DNA of 64,000 nt from Pseudomonas sp. IPO3778 (GTDB taxonomy: Bacteria; Pseudomonadota; Gammaproteobacteria; Pseudomonadales; Pseudomonadaceae), in assembly GCF_013386825.1 (NCBI RefSeq), contig NZ_JACARC010000068.1:18261-82260 (forward strand), in the 5' to 3' direction. Position 1 is the first letter of the stretch; every line of letters starts with the position of its first letter. Shown here piece after piece: positions 27,258-36,691 of the stretch. The position numbers and the translations under genes are program-made. The notes below the pieces were generated by a model that was given only the letters and a program-made list of their open reading frames with translations, was not told the DNA's origin and did no database searches.

Positions 27258-27482
27258 GTGGTCATGACGTTGGTAATGATTGGGCTGAGCCTGGCGATTT
27301 TGATGCAGCTGGCCATTTTTTGTGTGGCCGTTAAAAACTCGCTGGCCCATGCGCTGCTGTGCCTGTTTATTCCCTGCTATGTGTATGTGTATGCCAGAAA
27401 AGATCGCCAGGCCAGGCCCTTCCTTTGGGGTTGGTACGCCGGTATCGGCTTTCTGGCTGCCGGGGCGATTGCCTCGAATTGA
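27258..27482 (+). CDS. Small two-helix membrane protein, unknown function
   Basis: A 74-residue protein with two membrane segments (about 4-40, possibly two short helices, and 55-72) joined by a basic loop (YARKDRQARP). The start is GTG at 27258, seven bases after GGAG; an ATG two codons later is possible. It is 23 bases behind the RDD gene and probably co-transcribed. Confidence 0.6.
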   Translation: MVMTLVMIGLSLAILMQLAIFCVAVKNSLAHALLCLFIPCYVYVYARKDRQARPFLWGWYAGIGFLAAGAIASN

Positions 27483-27556
27483 GGCAGGGCTCGAAAAGGC
27501 GCGGGCAATTCCGTAAAATGAAGTCAAAGTGACATCATTCAAGGAAGAACTCAGAC

Positions 27557-28138
27557 ATGCGCGTTTTTGCTTTACTCCTGGCATTCAGCTTTCTGGCGGG
27601 CTGCGCCTCCAAGCCGGCTTACTACATTTCACCCGCCCCGGTTCAGATCCCCAAGACCGCCACCTATTGGCTCGACACCTTCGACGTTGACGTGGTGGGT
27701 AAGAACGAACGCTTCCTGCCGGATGAAAAAGTCCGCGAGCAACTGGGCATCGACCTGGTCAACCGCCTGTTGAAGGCCAAGCGCTACGCCACCAGCAAGG
27801 AAAGCGCCGACTATCTGCTGGATGTGAATCTGGTCTACACACGGCATATCCAGGATTCCAAGGGCGGACTCGCCACGGTGCTCGTCGCTGACAACACCAT
27901 CCTGTTGAGTGTCGACTTCAACTACCAGGTCAAGGTCAAGAAAGGCGGCGCCGAGGTGTTGCACTTTGCCAAGGACCGCACTGGCCTGGTGCCGGGTGGC
28001 GTGTTGGGGCAGTGGCAGCAATACAAGACCATGGGCGCGGTGATCAGTAACACCGGAAACGCCAGCGTCGAGCCTTTTTACACGGGCGTACTGAGCCGCT
28101 TTATCGTCGATGACTTGCGGGATATTCCGTCGCGCTAA
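27557..28138 (+). CDS. Lipoprotein of unknown function
   Basis: A 193-residue protein with a lipobox (LAGC, Cys16) and mature start ASKPAYYISP. The body has alternating alpha and beta segments, including a stretch with VREQLGIDLVNRLLKAKRYAT and YLLDVNLVYTRHI, resembling DUF4136-type or other small outer-membrane lipoproteins that bind partners. I do not recognise the family with certainty. It stands between the small membrane genes and the vWA locus. Confidence 0.7.
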   Translation: MRVFALLLAFSFLAGCASKPAYYISPAPVQIPKTATYWLDTFDVDVVGKNERFLPDEKVREQLGIDLVNRLLKAKRYATSKESADYLLDVNLVYTRHIQDSKGGLATVLVADNTILLSVDFNYQVKVKKGGAEVLHFAKDRTGLVPGGVLGQWQQYKTMGAVISNTGNASVEPFYTGVLSRFIVDDLRDIPSR

Positions 28139-28211
28139 CGTGCGTTAACCCGAATCGCCAGTGCCTTGCGTCTGACCTTGTGAACGGTCATTCATTCACG
28201 AGGTTCAGCCC

Positions 28212-29873
28212 ATGTCCCGTCCTCTTCTGCTGTTGCGCCCTGCCGCCCAAGGCTTCACCGTGACCCTGCTGGTGGCGCTTGCCGGGTGTGGGCTTTCTTC
28301 ATCCCGCGACGTGGCCAAGCCGGCTGAATCGGCGCCTGTTGCGCAGATGCAAAGCGAACCGGCCCAAGCTCAGGGTGCCAGGGTCAAACGGATGGTTGCG
28401 CCGGCACCGATGGCCGCGCGGTTGGTCATGAACGACTCGATCGTCATGCAGTACCAGGCCGAGCCGCGAGAGCGCTATCAGAACCTCCCGGACAACCCGA
28501 TCCGCAGCGTGGCCGAAACGCCGGTCTCCACCTTCAGCGTCGACGTCGATACCGGCAGCTATGCCAACGTAAGGCGTTTCCTCAACCAAGGCAGCCTGCC
28601 GCCCGAAGGTGCTGTGCGACTGGAGGAGATGGTCAATTACTTCCCCTACGACTACGCGTTGCCCACCGATGGCTCGCCCTTTGGCGTGACCACCGAAGTG
28701 GCCCCGTCACCGTGGAACCCGCACACCCGATTGCTGCGCATCGGTATCAAGGCCTCGGACCGCGCCGTGGCGGACCTGGCCCCGGCCAACCTGGTGTTTC
28801 TGGTGGACGTGTCCGGCTCGATGAACCGGCGCGAAGGCCTGCCGCTGGTCAAGAGCACCCTGAAATTGCTGGTGGACCAACTGCGTGACCAGGACCGGGT
28901 GTCGCTGGTGGTCTACGCGGGCGAGTCGCGGGTGGTGCTCAAGCCTACGTCGGGACGGGATAAAACCACGATCCGCAACGCCATCGACCAGTTGACGGCG
29001 GGTGGCTCCACCGCCGGCGCCTCGGGTATCGAAATGGCCTACCAGATGGCCCGCGAAGGGTTTATCGACAAAGGCATCAACCGCATCCTGCTGGCCACCG
29101 ACGGCGACTTTAATGTGGGTGTCAGTGACTTCGACAGCCTCAAGCAAATGGCCGTCGACCAGCGCAAAAGCGGCGTGTCACTGACCACCCTTGGCTTTGG
29201 TGTGGATAACTACAACGAACACCTGATGGAACAACTGGCCGATGCCGGTGACGGTAACTACGCCTACATCGACAACCTGCGCGAAGCCCGCAAGGTGCTG
29301 GTGGACCAACTCAGCTCGACCCTCGCGGTGGTGGCCCGGGATGTGAAGCTGCAAGTGGAATTCAACCCGGCGCAGGTCAGCGAATACCGACTGCTGGGCT
29401 ATGAAAACCGCGCCTTGAAGCGAGAGGATTTCAACAACGACAAGGTCGACGCCGGAGAGATCGGTACAGGGCACACGGTGACCGCGTTGTATGAAATTGT
29501 CCCGAAAGGCGCACAGGGCTGGCTGGAGCCACTGCGCTACGCATCGCCACCCAATGCTGACGGTAAAACCTCCGAATTGGCCATGCTGCGGGTACGCTAC
29601 AAGCCGGCTGAAGGTGGCAATAGCCGACTGATCGAACACCCGATCAGCAACGAGCAGAGCGCCAAGCCCAGCGACGACCTGCGCTTCTCGGCTGCCGTGG
29701 CCGCCTTCGCCCAGCAACTCAAGGGTGATGGCCGCTACACTGGCAGCATGAGCTTCAAGGACACGGCCGCACTGGCCCGCTCCGCCCGGGGCGACGACCC
29801 CTACGGTCTGCGCGGCGAGTTTGTGCAACTGGTTGAATTGGCCCAGAGCCTCCAGGCCCCGGCCAAACACTGA
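28212..29873 (+). CDS. YfbK-like von Willebrand factor A lipoprotein
   Basis: A 553-residue lipoprotein (lipobox LAGC near residue 26). An N-terminal vWF-linked domain with VSTFSVDVDTGSYANVRRFLNQGSLPP is followed by a vWA domain (about 185-360) with the intact MIDAS motif DVSGSMN and the ATDGDFNVGVSD metal-binding segment. It ends with the YfbK C-terminal domain (about 370-550). E. coli YfbK is of unknown function. Here the gene heads a cluster with an ECF sigma factor and a membrane protein, suggesting that the vWA protein is an envelope sensor or target of that regulon; this is inference. Confidence 0.88.
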   Translation: MSRPLLLLRPAAQGFTVTLLVALAGCGLSSSRDVAKPAESAPVAQMQSEPAQAQGARVKRMVAPAPMAARLVMNDSIVMQYQAEPRERYQNLPDNPIRSVAETPVSTFSVDVDTGSYANVRRFLNQGSLPPEGAVRLEEMVNYFPYDYALPTDGSPFGVTTEVAPSPWNPHTRLLRIGIKASDRAVADLAPANLVFLVDVSGSMNRREGLPLVKSTLKLLVDQLRDQDRVSLVVYAGESRVVLKPTSGRDKTTIRNAIDQLTAGGSTAGASGIEMAYQMAREGFIDKGINRILLATDGDFNVGVSDFDSLKQMAVDQRKSGVSLTTLGFGVDNYNEHLMEQLADAGDGNYAYIDNLREARKVLVDQLSSTLAVVARDVKLQVEFNPAQVSEYRLLGYENRALKREDFNNDKVDAGEIGTGHTVTALYEIVPKGAQGWLEPLRYASPPNADGKTSELAMLRVRYKPAEGGNSRLIEHPISNEQSAKPSDDLRFSAAVAAFAQQLKGDGRYTGSMSFKDTAALARSARGDDPYGLRGEFVQLVELAQSLQAPAKH

Positions 29874-29899
29874 TCCACCTCAAAGGAGTGCACCACCTG

Positions 29900-30460
29900 A
29901 TGGAGTCACCCAGCGACGAAGCCCTGCTGTCCCGCTACCGCAGCGGTGACGGTGCGGCATTCGAGGCCCTGTATGCGCGGCATCGACAGGGGCTTTACCG
30001 TTTTCTTGTGTCCTTGAGCAACAAGGCCGAACTGGCCGAGGAAGTGTTCCAGGACACCTGGCTCAGCCTGATCCGCAGCACCAGCGAGCCACAGGGGCGG
30101 GCGAGTTTTCGCACCTGGCTGTTCCAGATTGCCCGCAACCGCCTGATCGACCACTGGCGCAAGCACGGCGTCCACAATCCGCTGCACGACAGCTACGATG
30201 AGCAACTGCACGGCCAGCCCGACGACAGCGCCGGGCCCGAGCAACTGCTGAGCCTGAGCCGCGACCAGGCGCGCCTCGACACCGCACTGCAAGACTTGCC
30301 CGAAGATCAGCGCGAAGTATTCCTGCTGCGCCTGCACGGCGACCTGGAAGTGCCACAAATCGCCGCGCTGACCGGCGCCCCACTGGAAACGGTAAAAAGC
30401 CGCTTGCGTTACGCCCAGCAGAAACTGCGCCGACTGCTGGCCGAGGAGGTACCCGCATGA
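29900..30460 (+). CDS. ECF-type RNA polymerase sigma factor
   Basis: A 186-residue sigma factor, started at the ATG at 29900, 11 bases after AAAGGAG; a GTG at 29888 falls within that site. Region 2 reads FEALYARHRQGLYRFLVSLSNKAELAEEVFQDTWLSLIRS with the WLFQIARNRLIDHWRK segment, and region 4 LPEDQREVFLLRLHGDLEVPQIAALTGAPLETVKSRLRYA. Both halves needed for -10 and -35 recognition are complete. It overlaps the next gene by four bases, as ECF and anti-sigma pairs often do. Confidence 0.92.
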   Translation: MESPSDEALLSRYRSGDGAAFEALYARHRQGLYRFLVSLSNKAELAEEVFQDTWLSLIRSTSEPQGRASFRTWLFQIARNRLIDHWRKHGVHNPLHDSYDEQLHGQPDDSAGPEQLLSLSRDQARLDTALQDLPEDQREVFLLRLHGDLEVPQIAALTGAPLETVKSRLRYAQQKLRRLLAEEVPA

Positions 30461-31059
30461 CTGACTCCCGACAGACCCCGGAATCAAACGACGACGTGCT
30501 GATCGAGCATTTCCGTCAACACACCCGCGGCGAGCCGCCGGCTTCCCTGGACGCTTTCATCCTGGCCACCGCCCACCGCGAAGCGCCGGTGCGCCAGCCC
30601 AACCTGTGGCAGCGCTGGTTACAGGCCTGCCAACGGCCGCGCTGGCAGATGGCATTTGCCACCGTGGCCGGTGTGGCACTGATGATTGGAGTGGTGATGC
30701 GTTCGCCGGTGCCGCAGCCGGAGTTATCCACAGGCACTTACGCGGCCGCCCCGCAGGAACTGGCCCGCCCGGCCCCGGCAGCCGCGCCGATGGCTCGATT
30801 CTCCGTGGCTCCGCAGGCCGACAGTGCGCCGCAGGTGCAGGCAGAAGTCGCGGGTTCGCTGGCGGATGAGCCGGTGGCGAAGATGAGCAAACGCGCGGCT
30901 GTTGTGCTGCCGCCATTGGAGCAAGGGCTGCAGGAAATCCTGCGGTTGCGGCAGGCGGGTGAGGCCAAGGCGGCGGATGAGAAACTGCTGGAGTTGCACA
31001 AGCGCTTTCCCAAGGAGGATCTGCCGGCGCGGTTGGAGGCGTTGCGACAACAACACTGA
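30457..31059 (+). CDS. Single-pass membrane protein, probable anti-sigma partner
   Basis: A 200-residue protein with a soluble N-terminal part (about 1-62), one membrane helix (about 66-84, MAFATVAGVALMIGVVMR) and a periplasmic Ala/Pro-rich linker with a small helical end (EQGLQEILRLRQAGEAKAADEKLLELHKRFP). The layout and the four-base overlap with the sigma gene suggest an anti-sigma factor. The usual HxxxCxxC zinc motif is absent, so the role is inferred, not seen. Confidence 0.65.
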   Translation: MTDSRQTPESNDDVLIEHFRQHTRGEPPASLDAFILATAHREAPVRQPNLWQRWLQACQRPRWQMAFATVAGVALMIGVVMRSPVPQPELSTGTYAAAPQELARPAPAAAPMARFSVAPQADSAPQVQAEVAGSLADEPVAKMSKRAAVVLPPLEQGLQEILRLRQAGEAKAADEKLLELHKRFPKEDLPARLEALRQQH

Positions 31060-31122
31060 AATGTCCTGTTCAAAAGCCCTGAATCTAATTTGGGACTTTT
31101 GACGGACGCTTTTTGCAACAAC

Positions 31123-31138
31123 CTAGCCGTTCGGCTAG
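31123..31138. repeat. Small hairpin CTAGCC-GTTC-GGCTAG
   Basis: A perfect 6-base-pair stem with a four-base loop in the 156-base gap between the sigma cluster and the Wadjet operon. It has no T-run and could mark the transcript end of the sigma cluster. Confidence 0.35.
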
Positions 31139-31186
31139 TACGTCAATTTAGGAGTGGAAAATACCTCGGCTTGGCGCCATTGTTTT

Positions 31187-31216
31187 GAGTTCGTTAACTC
31201 TACAATCGGTACGTGA
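31187..31216 (+). promoter_or_regulatory. Putative jetA promoter with overlapping inverted repeat
   Basis: TACAAT (31201-31206) is a good -10 element; a -35 is weak (TTGTTT at 31180). GAGTT-CGTT-AACTC (31187-31200) is an inverted repeat sitting directly before it. Transcription would begin about base 31213, at the GTG/ATG of jetA, and no Shine-Dalgarno is visible, so the message may be leaderless. Confidence 0.35.
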
Positions 31217-32670
31217 TGGATTACGCCACCCTTGAAAGCCTGCGAATGCATCATCCGGCATGGCGGTTGCTGTGCTCGGACCACGGTTCGCTGGTTGCAA
31301 GTTTTTTGCACCGCGTGTTTGTCGCCCCCAACGTGCGAATCATTGCCGCCGCTGACCTGGCGGAGGCGCTGGAAGACGAGTTGTTCGCCTTGCGCAGGCA
31401 ACTGGACGACAACGCCTTTCCCAAGTCTGCGCTGTATTACCTCAATGATTGGGCCAGCCCGGAAAAGGGCTGGCTGCGCAAGTTTTACCGTCAAGACGAC
31501 GACGAGCCACAGTTTGATTTGACGCCGTCTACCGAGAAGGCCATCGCTTGGTTGGCTTCCCTCGTTGAGCGGGGGTTTGTCGGTACCGAGTCCAGGTTGC
31601 TGACACTGTTCGAGCTGCTTAAGCAGATGAGCGAGGGCAGTGAAGCGGATCCGGCAAAGCGTGTGGCCGAGTTGCGTAAGCGCCGGGATGAACTGGATGC
31701 GGAGATCTCACAGATCCTGGGTGGTGATGTGCCTCTCCTGCACGATACAGCCCTGAAAGATCGCTTCCAGCAATTTACTCAGTTGTCACGGGAGCTGCTC
31801 GCCGATTTTCGAGAGGTCGAAGATAACTTTCGCCTGCTGGATCGACGTGTACGTGAGCGAATCGCTTTATGGGGTGGCGCCAAGGGTGAGCTGCTGGAGC
31901 AGATCATGGGCGAGCGCGATGCTATTTCAGACTCCGATCAGGGCCGTAGTTTCAGGGCGTTCTGGGGGTTCTTGATGTCGACCAGCCGTCAGGAGGAGCT
32001 GACACGGATGCTTGATCATGTGCTTGCCTTGGCGCCGGTGATGGAATTGAAGCCGGATATTCGCACTCGTCGCGTGCATTACGACTGGCTTGAGGCGGGC
32101 GAACATACCCAGCGCATGGTCGCGCAACTTTCCCAGCAGTTGCGACGCTTTCTGGATGATCAGGTATGGCTGGAAAACCGCCGAATCATGGACATCCTGC
32201 GGGCGGTAGAAGCCAAGACCCTGCGCGTTCGTGAGCATCCCCCCGCGGGCAACTTTATGCTTATGGCCGATGTGTCGGCCCGTATCGAATTGCCCATGGA
32301 ACGGCCCTTGCACACACTGACCCTGAAGCCCGACTTTGCCGGCATGAGCGTGCAAGTCGGCGACGATGATCTCGACGTGAGTGCCTTGTACAACGAGCGG
32401 ATGGTCGACCTTGCGAGGCTCGCTGCTCATATCGATCAGGCACTGCAGACCCGCTCGCAAATCACATTGTGTGAGTTGATCCGATTACAACCGTTGCGCC
32501 AAGGGTTGGCCGAGTTGGTGGCCTATCTTCACTTGGCCAGCGAAACATTTACCAGCGTCGTCGATGACAGCCAGAACGAGCCGATTGTGTGGACGGCTAC
32601 GTCCATTGACGGCCATCCCGTACAAAAGCAGGCACGGCTGGCGCGCGTTATTTTTGTGAGGCACGGATGA
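31216..32670 (+). CDS. jetA: Wadjet subunit JetA (DUF3375; MukF-like kleisin)
   Basis: A 484-residue protein; ATG at 31216 is used, with a GTG one codon earlier possible. It matches DUF3375: it opens with YATLESLRMHHPAWRLLCSDHGSLVASFLHRVF and has the FRAFWGFLMSTSRQEELTRMLDHVLAL and RVHYDWLEAGEHTQRMVAQLSQQLRRFLDD segments. In type I Wadjet, JetA is the kleisin bridging the SMC heads of the loop-extruding complex that recognises and removes plasmid DNA. It overlaps jetB by four bases. Confidence 0.93.
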   Translation: MDYATLESLRMHHPAWRLLCSDHGSLVASFLHRVFVAPNVRIIAAADLAEALEDELFALRRQLDDNAFPKSALYYLNDWASPEKGWLRKFYRQDDDEPQFDLTPSTEKAIAWLASLVERGFVGTESRLLTLFELLKQMSEGSEADPAKRVAELRKRRDELDAEISQILGGDVPLLHDTALKDRFQQFTQLSRELLADFREVEDNFRLLDRRVRERIALWGGAKGELLEQIMGERDAISDSDQGRSFRAFWGFLMSTSRQEELTRMLDHVLALAPVMELKPDIRTRRVHYDWLEAGEHTQRMVAQLSQQLRRFLDDQVWLENRRIMDILRAVEAKTLRVREHPPAGNFMLMADVSARIELPMERPLHTLTLKPDFAGMSVQVGDDDLDVSALYNERMVDLARLAAHIDQALQTRSQITLCELIRLQPLRQGLAELVAYLHLASETFTSVVDDSQNEPIVWTATSIDGHPVQKQARLARVIFVRHG

Positions 32671-33332
32671 GCGAAGAACAACATGCGCCGGACGTGGTTA
32701 TAGACGTTGCCGCAGCAGATCTGTCGACGCTGCTGGTTTTGCTGCTTAAGGGGGTGATTTATCGTGAAGGTGATGAGCGTCTGTGGGGGACGTTACTCAA
32801 CTGGCAGACCCAGGTTCGCGGTTACGTGACGGTGCTGGGTCTGGAGTTAATGTTGGATGAGGCCGAAGGCTACGCTTTCCTGCGCAGCCGTGCCGAGGCC
32901 GACGAGGATGAACCGCAGGTTCGGGTGCCACGGCTTGTTGCGCGTAGACCGCTGTCATTTCCGGTCAGTCTGCTCTTGGCCTTGCTGCGAAAAAAACTGG
33001 CAGAGTTCGACGCCTCTGGCGGTGAAACGAGGCTGGTGCTGACTCGTGATGAAATCGTCGAACTGATTCGCGTTTTTTTGCCCGACAGCAGCAACGAAGC
33101 CCGGCTTGTTGATCAGATTGATGCACACATCACCAAGATCATCGAGCTGGGTTTTTTACGCCGCCTCAAGAGTACCGCCGGACCCTTGAGCTATGAAGTG
33201 CGGCGCATCCTCAAGGCGTTTGTAGACGCTCAATGGTTGTCTGACTTCGATAAGCGGCTTGGGCAGTACCAGATGCGTCTTTCGGGAGAAAGCGAGTCAG
33301 CGCCTGATGGCGTGCAGGAGATTGAACAATGA
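32667..33332 (+). CDS. jetB: Wadjet subunit JetB (DUF4194; MukE-like KITE protein)
   Basis: A 221-residue protein of the DUF4194 family, formed of two winged-helix (KITE) units that bind the kleisin JetA. Visible marks are LLLKGVIYREGDERLWGTLLNW, LDEAEGYAFLRSR and TRDEIVELIRVFLPDSSNEARLVDQIDAHI. It overlaps jetA and jetC by four bases each, giving fixed translational coupling of the complex. Confidence 0.93.
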   Translation: MSEEQHAPDVVIDVAAADLSTLLVLLLKGVIYREGDERLWGTLLNWQTQVRGYVTVLGLELMLDEAEGYAFLRSRAEADEDEPQVRVPRLVARRPLSFPVSLLLALLRKKLAEFDASGGETRLVLTRDEIVELIRVFLPDSSNEARLVDQIDAHITKIIELGFLRRLKSTAGPLSYEVRRILKAFVDAQWLSDFDKRLGQYQMRLSGESESAPDGVQEIEQ

Positions 33333-36300
33333 GTGAGTCGTTGCTTGCGGAGTTGGATTTTATCGGTGATGACAGGCTCTCCGGGTTCCGCCTCAGGCGC
33401 CTTGAGGTACTCAACTGGGGGACCTTTGATCAGCGGGTCTGGACGCTGTCGCCCGATGGGAAAAATAGCCTGCTGACGGGGGATATTGGATCTGGCAAGT
33501 CTACGTTGGTGGATGCGATCACCACGTTATTGGTGCCCACTCAGCGGATTGCCTACAACAAGGCCGCCGGAGCCGAAAACAAGGAGCGAAGCCTGCGCTC
33601 GTACGTGTTGGGGCATTTCAAGTCCGAACGCAGCGAGGTCACCGGAACTGCAAAGCCGGTCGCCCTGCGCGATCACAACAGCTATTCGGTGATTCTGGGG
33701 GTATTTCACAACGCAGGCTACGATCAGACGGTGACCCTGGCCCAGGTATTCTGGATAAAGGATGGGCAGGGGCAGCCAGAGCGTTTTTACGTGGGGGCCG
33801 AACGTGAGCTTTGTATTGCCACTGACTTTGCTGACTTCGGTACCGACATTGCGCAACTGCGAAAACGGCTGCGTAACGACGGTGTCGATATTCAGGACAG
33901 TTTTCTCAAGTACGGGGCATGGTTTCGGCGGCGTCTGGGAATTGATAACGAACAAGCGCTGGAATTGTTTCATCAAACAGTTTCAATGAAGTCTGTGGGT
34001 AACCTGACCGAATTTGTTCGCAGCCATATGCTTGAACCATTCGACGCAGCTGCCCGTATCGCTGCATTGATTGCGCATTTTGATGATCTGAACCGTGCTC
34101 ATGAGGCGGTGCTCAAAGCCAAGCAGCAGCGACTGCTGTTGGAGCCGCTGGTGGCTGACTGCGACAAGCACCAAGGTCTGTGCGGTGAGCAGGACAGGTT
34201 GCGCGATTGTCGTGAGGCGCTTAAACCCTGGTTTTCGGAGCTAAAGCTCGGGTTGCTGGATCGACGTTTGCAACTGTTGGTCAATGATCAACAGCGCCTG
34301 TCTTCTCAAAAGGAGCGTCAAGTCGAGCAACGTGACCGCCAACGGTTGGATGTGGACTCCCTCAAGCGGGCGGTGGCCGAGCAGGGCGGTGATCGCCTGG
34401 AGCAACTGGCGATCGAGATTCGCAAACAGGACCATGAGCGGGAGCGCCGTCAGCAGCGCGCGCAACGTCACGGGCAATTGCTTGCGGCGGCGGGTGAGTC
34501 GCCTGTTGACGATGAGGCAGGGTTTATCCAGCTGGGGCAACTACTGCAGGTTCGTCGCGAACAGTCGAGTACCGAGGAAGCTGATCTGCAAAACCAGATC
34601 ACCGAGTGGGGCGTTTCATTGCGTGAAGGGCGGCGCGAGCATGATGCGCTTTCCAGCGAAATCAACAGCCTCAGGGCTCGACGCAGCAATATTCCGGAGG
34701 TCCAGATTAAGTTACGGGCAGCCATGTGTCTGGCGACTGGATTAGATGACGAACTGATGCCCTTTGTCGGAGAGCTGCTTCAGGTACGCGAAGAGTATCG
34801 TCCGTGGGAAGGAGCTATCGAGCGGGTGCTGCACAATTTTGGTCTGGCACTGCTGGTACCGGACGAACACTACGCACAGGTAGCGGCATGGGTTGATCAA
34901 ACTCACTTGGCGGGGCGTCTCGTGTATTTCAGAGTACGCGCAGCCCGCCAAACCGAGACGCCAGACCTGCACCCCCAGTCGCTGGTGACAAAACTCAGCG
35001 TCAAACCCGATTCGCCGTTTTATCCCTGGTTGGCACGTGAGCTTGCTCATCGCTTTAACTACGCCTGCTGCGAGACGGCGGAACAGTTTCGCCGAGAGGT
35101 GCGCGCCTTGTCCCTGTCGGGGCAGATCAAGGGCGCGGGGGAGCGGCATGAAAAGGATGATCGGCATCGTTTGGACGACCGCAGTCGTTATGTTTTAGGG
35201 TGGAGCAACGCAGAGAAAATCTCGGCGCTTGAGGCGGTAAGAGATCGCCTGGAAATGCACGTGGCTGACATAGGCTCAAGTGTCGCCAGTGCCGAAAAAC
35301 AGCGTGCTCATTTGCGCCGGCAATTGGAGTCACTCGCGGCACTTCATGAGTTTACCGATTACCGAGAAATCGACTGGGCCGAATGCGCCACCCTTGTGGC
35401 GCGGTTGCAGGATGAAAAAGCACTGTTGGAGGCCGCGAGTGACACATTGCTGCAACTGACAGCACAACTTCAATCAGTGCAGCGAGCACTTCAGGCAACG
35501 GAAGATGAAGTGTCCCGCTTGGACAAGGAGCTGGGTATCGTTGAGGCCAAACACGACGTTGCCAGCACCTTGCGTACCGAAGCTCGTTGTCTGTTGGTCG
35601 TTATCGACGAGTCTGTCCGGGTTCAACTGGAAGCCCTGCGTCTTCATGTCTTGGGTGAGCGGATGTTGTCCGTTGAGTCTTGCGACAATGCCGAGCGAGA
35701 GGTCCGCGAAGCCCTGCAAGGCAAAATGGACGCCGAGGCCAAGATAATGGAGCGTCTGCGGGACAAAATCATTCGTTCCATGGTGGCGTTCAAGGATGCC
35801 TACAAACTGGAGACCAGCGAATTCGACGCCGATCTCAATGCCGCTGATGAGTACGGCAACCTGCTGGACCAACTTAATCGTGACGATCTGCCGCGTTTTG
35901 AACAACGCTTCAAGGAGTTGCTCAACGTCAACACGATCAATGAGATCGCTAACTTCAACGGGCAATTGGCTAGGGAGCGCGAAACCATCCGGGAGCGGAT
36001 TGGCCGTATCAATGAATCCCTGGGGCAGATTGACTACAACCCAGGTCGCTACATCGTGCTGGAGTCTCAACTGAGCCCGGATGTGGACATTCGAGATTTC
36101 CAGATGCAATTGCGTGCCTGTACCGAGGGCGCTTTGACGGGGTCGGAGGATGCGCAGTATTCGGAAAACAAGTTTCTGCAGGTCAAAACCATCATTGATC
36201 GCTTTCGTGGGCGGGAAGGACTATCCGAGCAAGACCGGCGGTGGACCAGCAAAGTCACCGATGTGCGCAACTGGTTCTTGTTTGCCGCCAGTGAGCGCTG

Positions 36301-36691
36301 GCGTGAGGATGATCGTGAGCATGAGCATTACTCGGATTCGGGCGGTAAGTCCGGCGGGCAAAAAGAAAAGTTGGCCTATACCATTTTGGCAGCGAGCCTG
36401 GCCTATCAGTTCGGGCTGGAGTGGGGCGCTGTACGTTCGCGTTCGTTTCGGTTCGTGTTAATCGATGAAGCGTTTGGACGCGGTTCCGATGAATCTGCCG
36501 AGTATGGTTTGCGGCTGTTTGAGCAGCTCAACCTGCAGTTGCTGATCGTCACTCCGCTGCAGAAAATCCACATCATCGAACCTTTTGTTTCCAGTGTGGG
36601 CTTTGTACAGAACGACGGTGGCAGGGCGTCCCGGCTGCGCAATCTATCCATCGAAGAGTATCGATTGAACCGGCCTGATTTATCGTCATGA
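33329..36691 (+). CDS. jetC: Wadjet subunit JetC (SMC/MukB-like ATPase)
   Basis: A 1120-residue SMC-like ATPase that drives DNA loop extrusion. Walker A is GDIGSGKST at 51-59, the ABC signature SGGKSGGQ at 1004-1011, and Walker B with FVLIDEAF, D1046 and E1047, followed by a D-loop. The two long coiled-coil arms (about 270-430 and 640-850) flank a hinge-like globular part with CLATGLDDELMPFVGELLQV. All catalytic motifs are intact, so the machine looks functional. Its base composition is visibly more AT-rich than the flanking core genes. Confidence 0.95.
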   Translation: MSESLLAELDFIGDDRLSGFRLRRLEVLNWGTFDQRVWTLSPDGKNSLLTGDIGSGKSTLVDAITTLLVPTQRIAYNKAAGAENKERSLRSYVLGHFKSERSEVTGTAKPVALRDHNSYSVILGVFHNAGYDQTVTLAQVFWIKDGQGQPERFYVGAERELCIATDFADFGTDIAQLRKRLRNDGVDIQDSFLKYGAWFRRRLGIDNEQALELFHQTVSMKSVGNLTEFVRSHMLEPFDAAARIAALIAHFDDLNRAHEAVLKAKQQRLLLEPLVADCDKHQGLCGEQDRLRDCREALKPWFSELKLGLLDRRLQLLVNDQQRLSSQKERQVEQRDRQRLDVDSLKRAVAEQGGDRLEQLAIEIRKQDHERERRQQRAQRHGQLLAAAGESPVDDEAGFIQLGQLLQVRREQSSTEEADLQNQITEWGVSLREGRREHDALSSEINSLRARRSNIPEVQIKLRAAMCLATGLDDELMPFVGELLQVREEYRPWEGAIERVLHNFGLALLVPDEHYAQVAAWVDQTHLAGRLVYFRVRAARQTETPDLHPQSLVTKLSVKPDSPFYPWLARELAHRFNYACCETAEQFRREVRALSLSGQIKGAGERHEKDDRHRLDDRSRYVLGWSNAEKISALEAVRDRLEMHVADIGSSVASAEKQRAHLRRQLESLAALHEFTDYREIDWAECATLVARLQDEKALLEAASDTLLQLTAQLQSVQRALQATEDEVSRLDKELGIVEAKHDVASTLRTEARCLLVVIDESVRVQLEALRLHVLGERMLSVESCDNAEREVREALQGKMDAEAKIMERLRDKIIRSMVAFKDAYKLETSEFDADLNAADEYGNLLDQLNRDDLPRFEQRFKELLNVNTINEIANFNGQLARERETIRERIGRINESLGQIDYNPGRYIVLESQLSPDVDIRDFQMQLRACTEGALTGSEDAQYSENKFLQVKTIIDRFRGREGLSEQDRRWTSKVTDVRNWFLFAASERWREDDREHEHYSDSGGKSGGQKEKLAYTILAASLAYQFGLEWGAVRSRSFRFVLIDEAFGRGSDESAEYGLRLFEQLNLQLLIVTPLQKIHIIEPFVSSVGFVQNDGGRASRLRNLSIEEYRLNRPDLSS

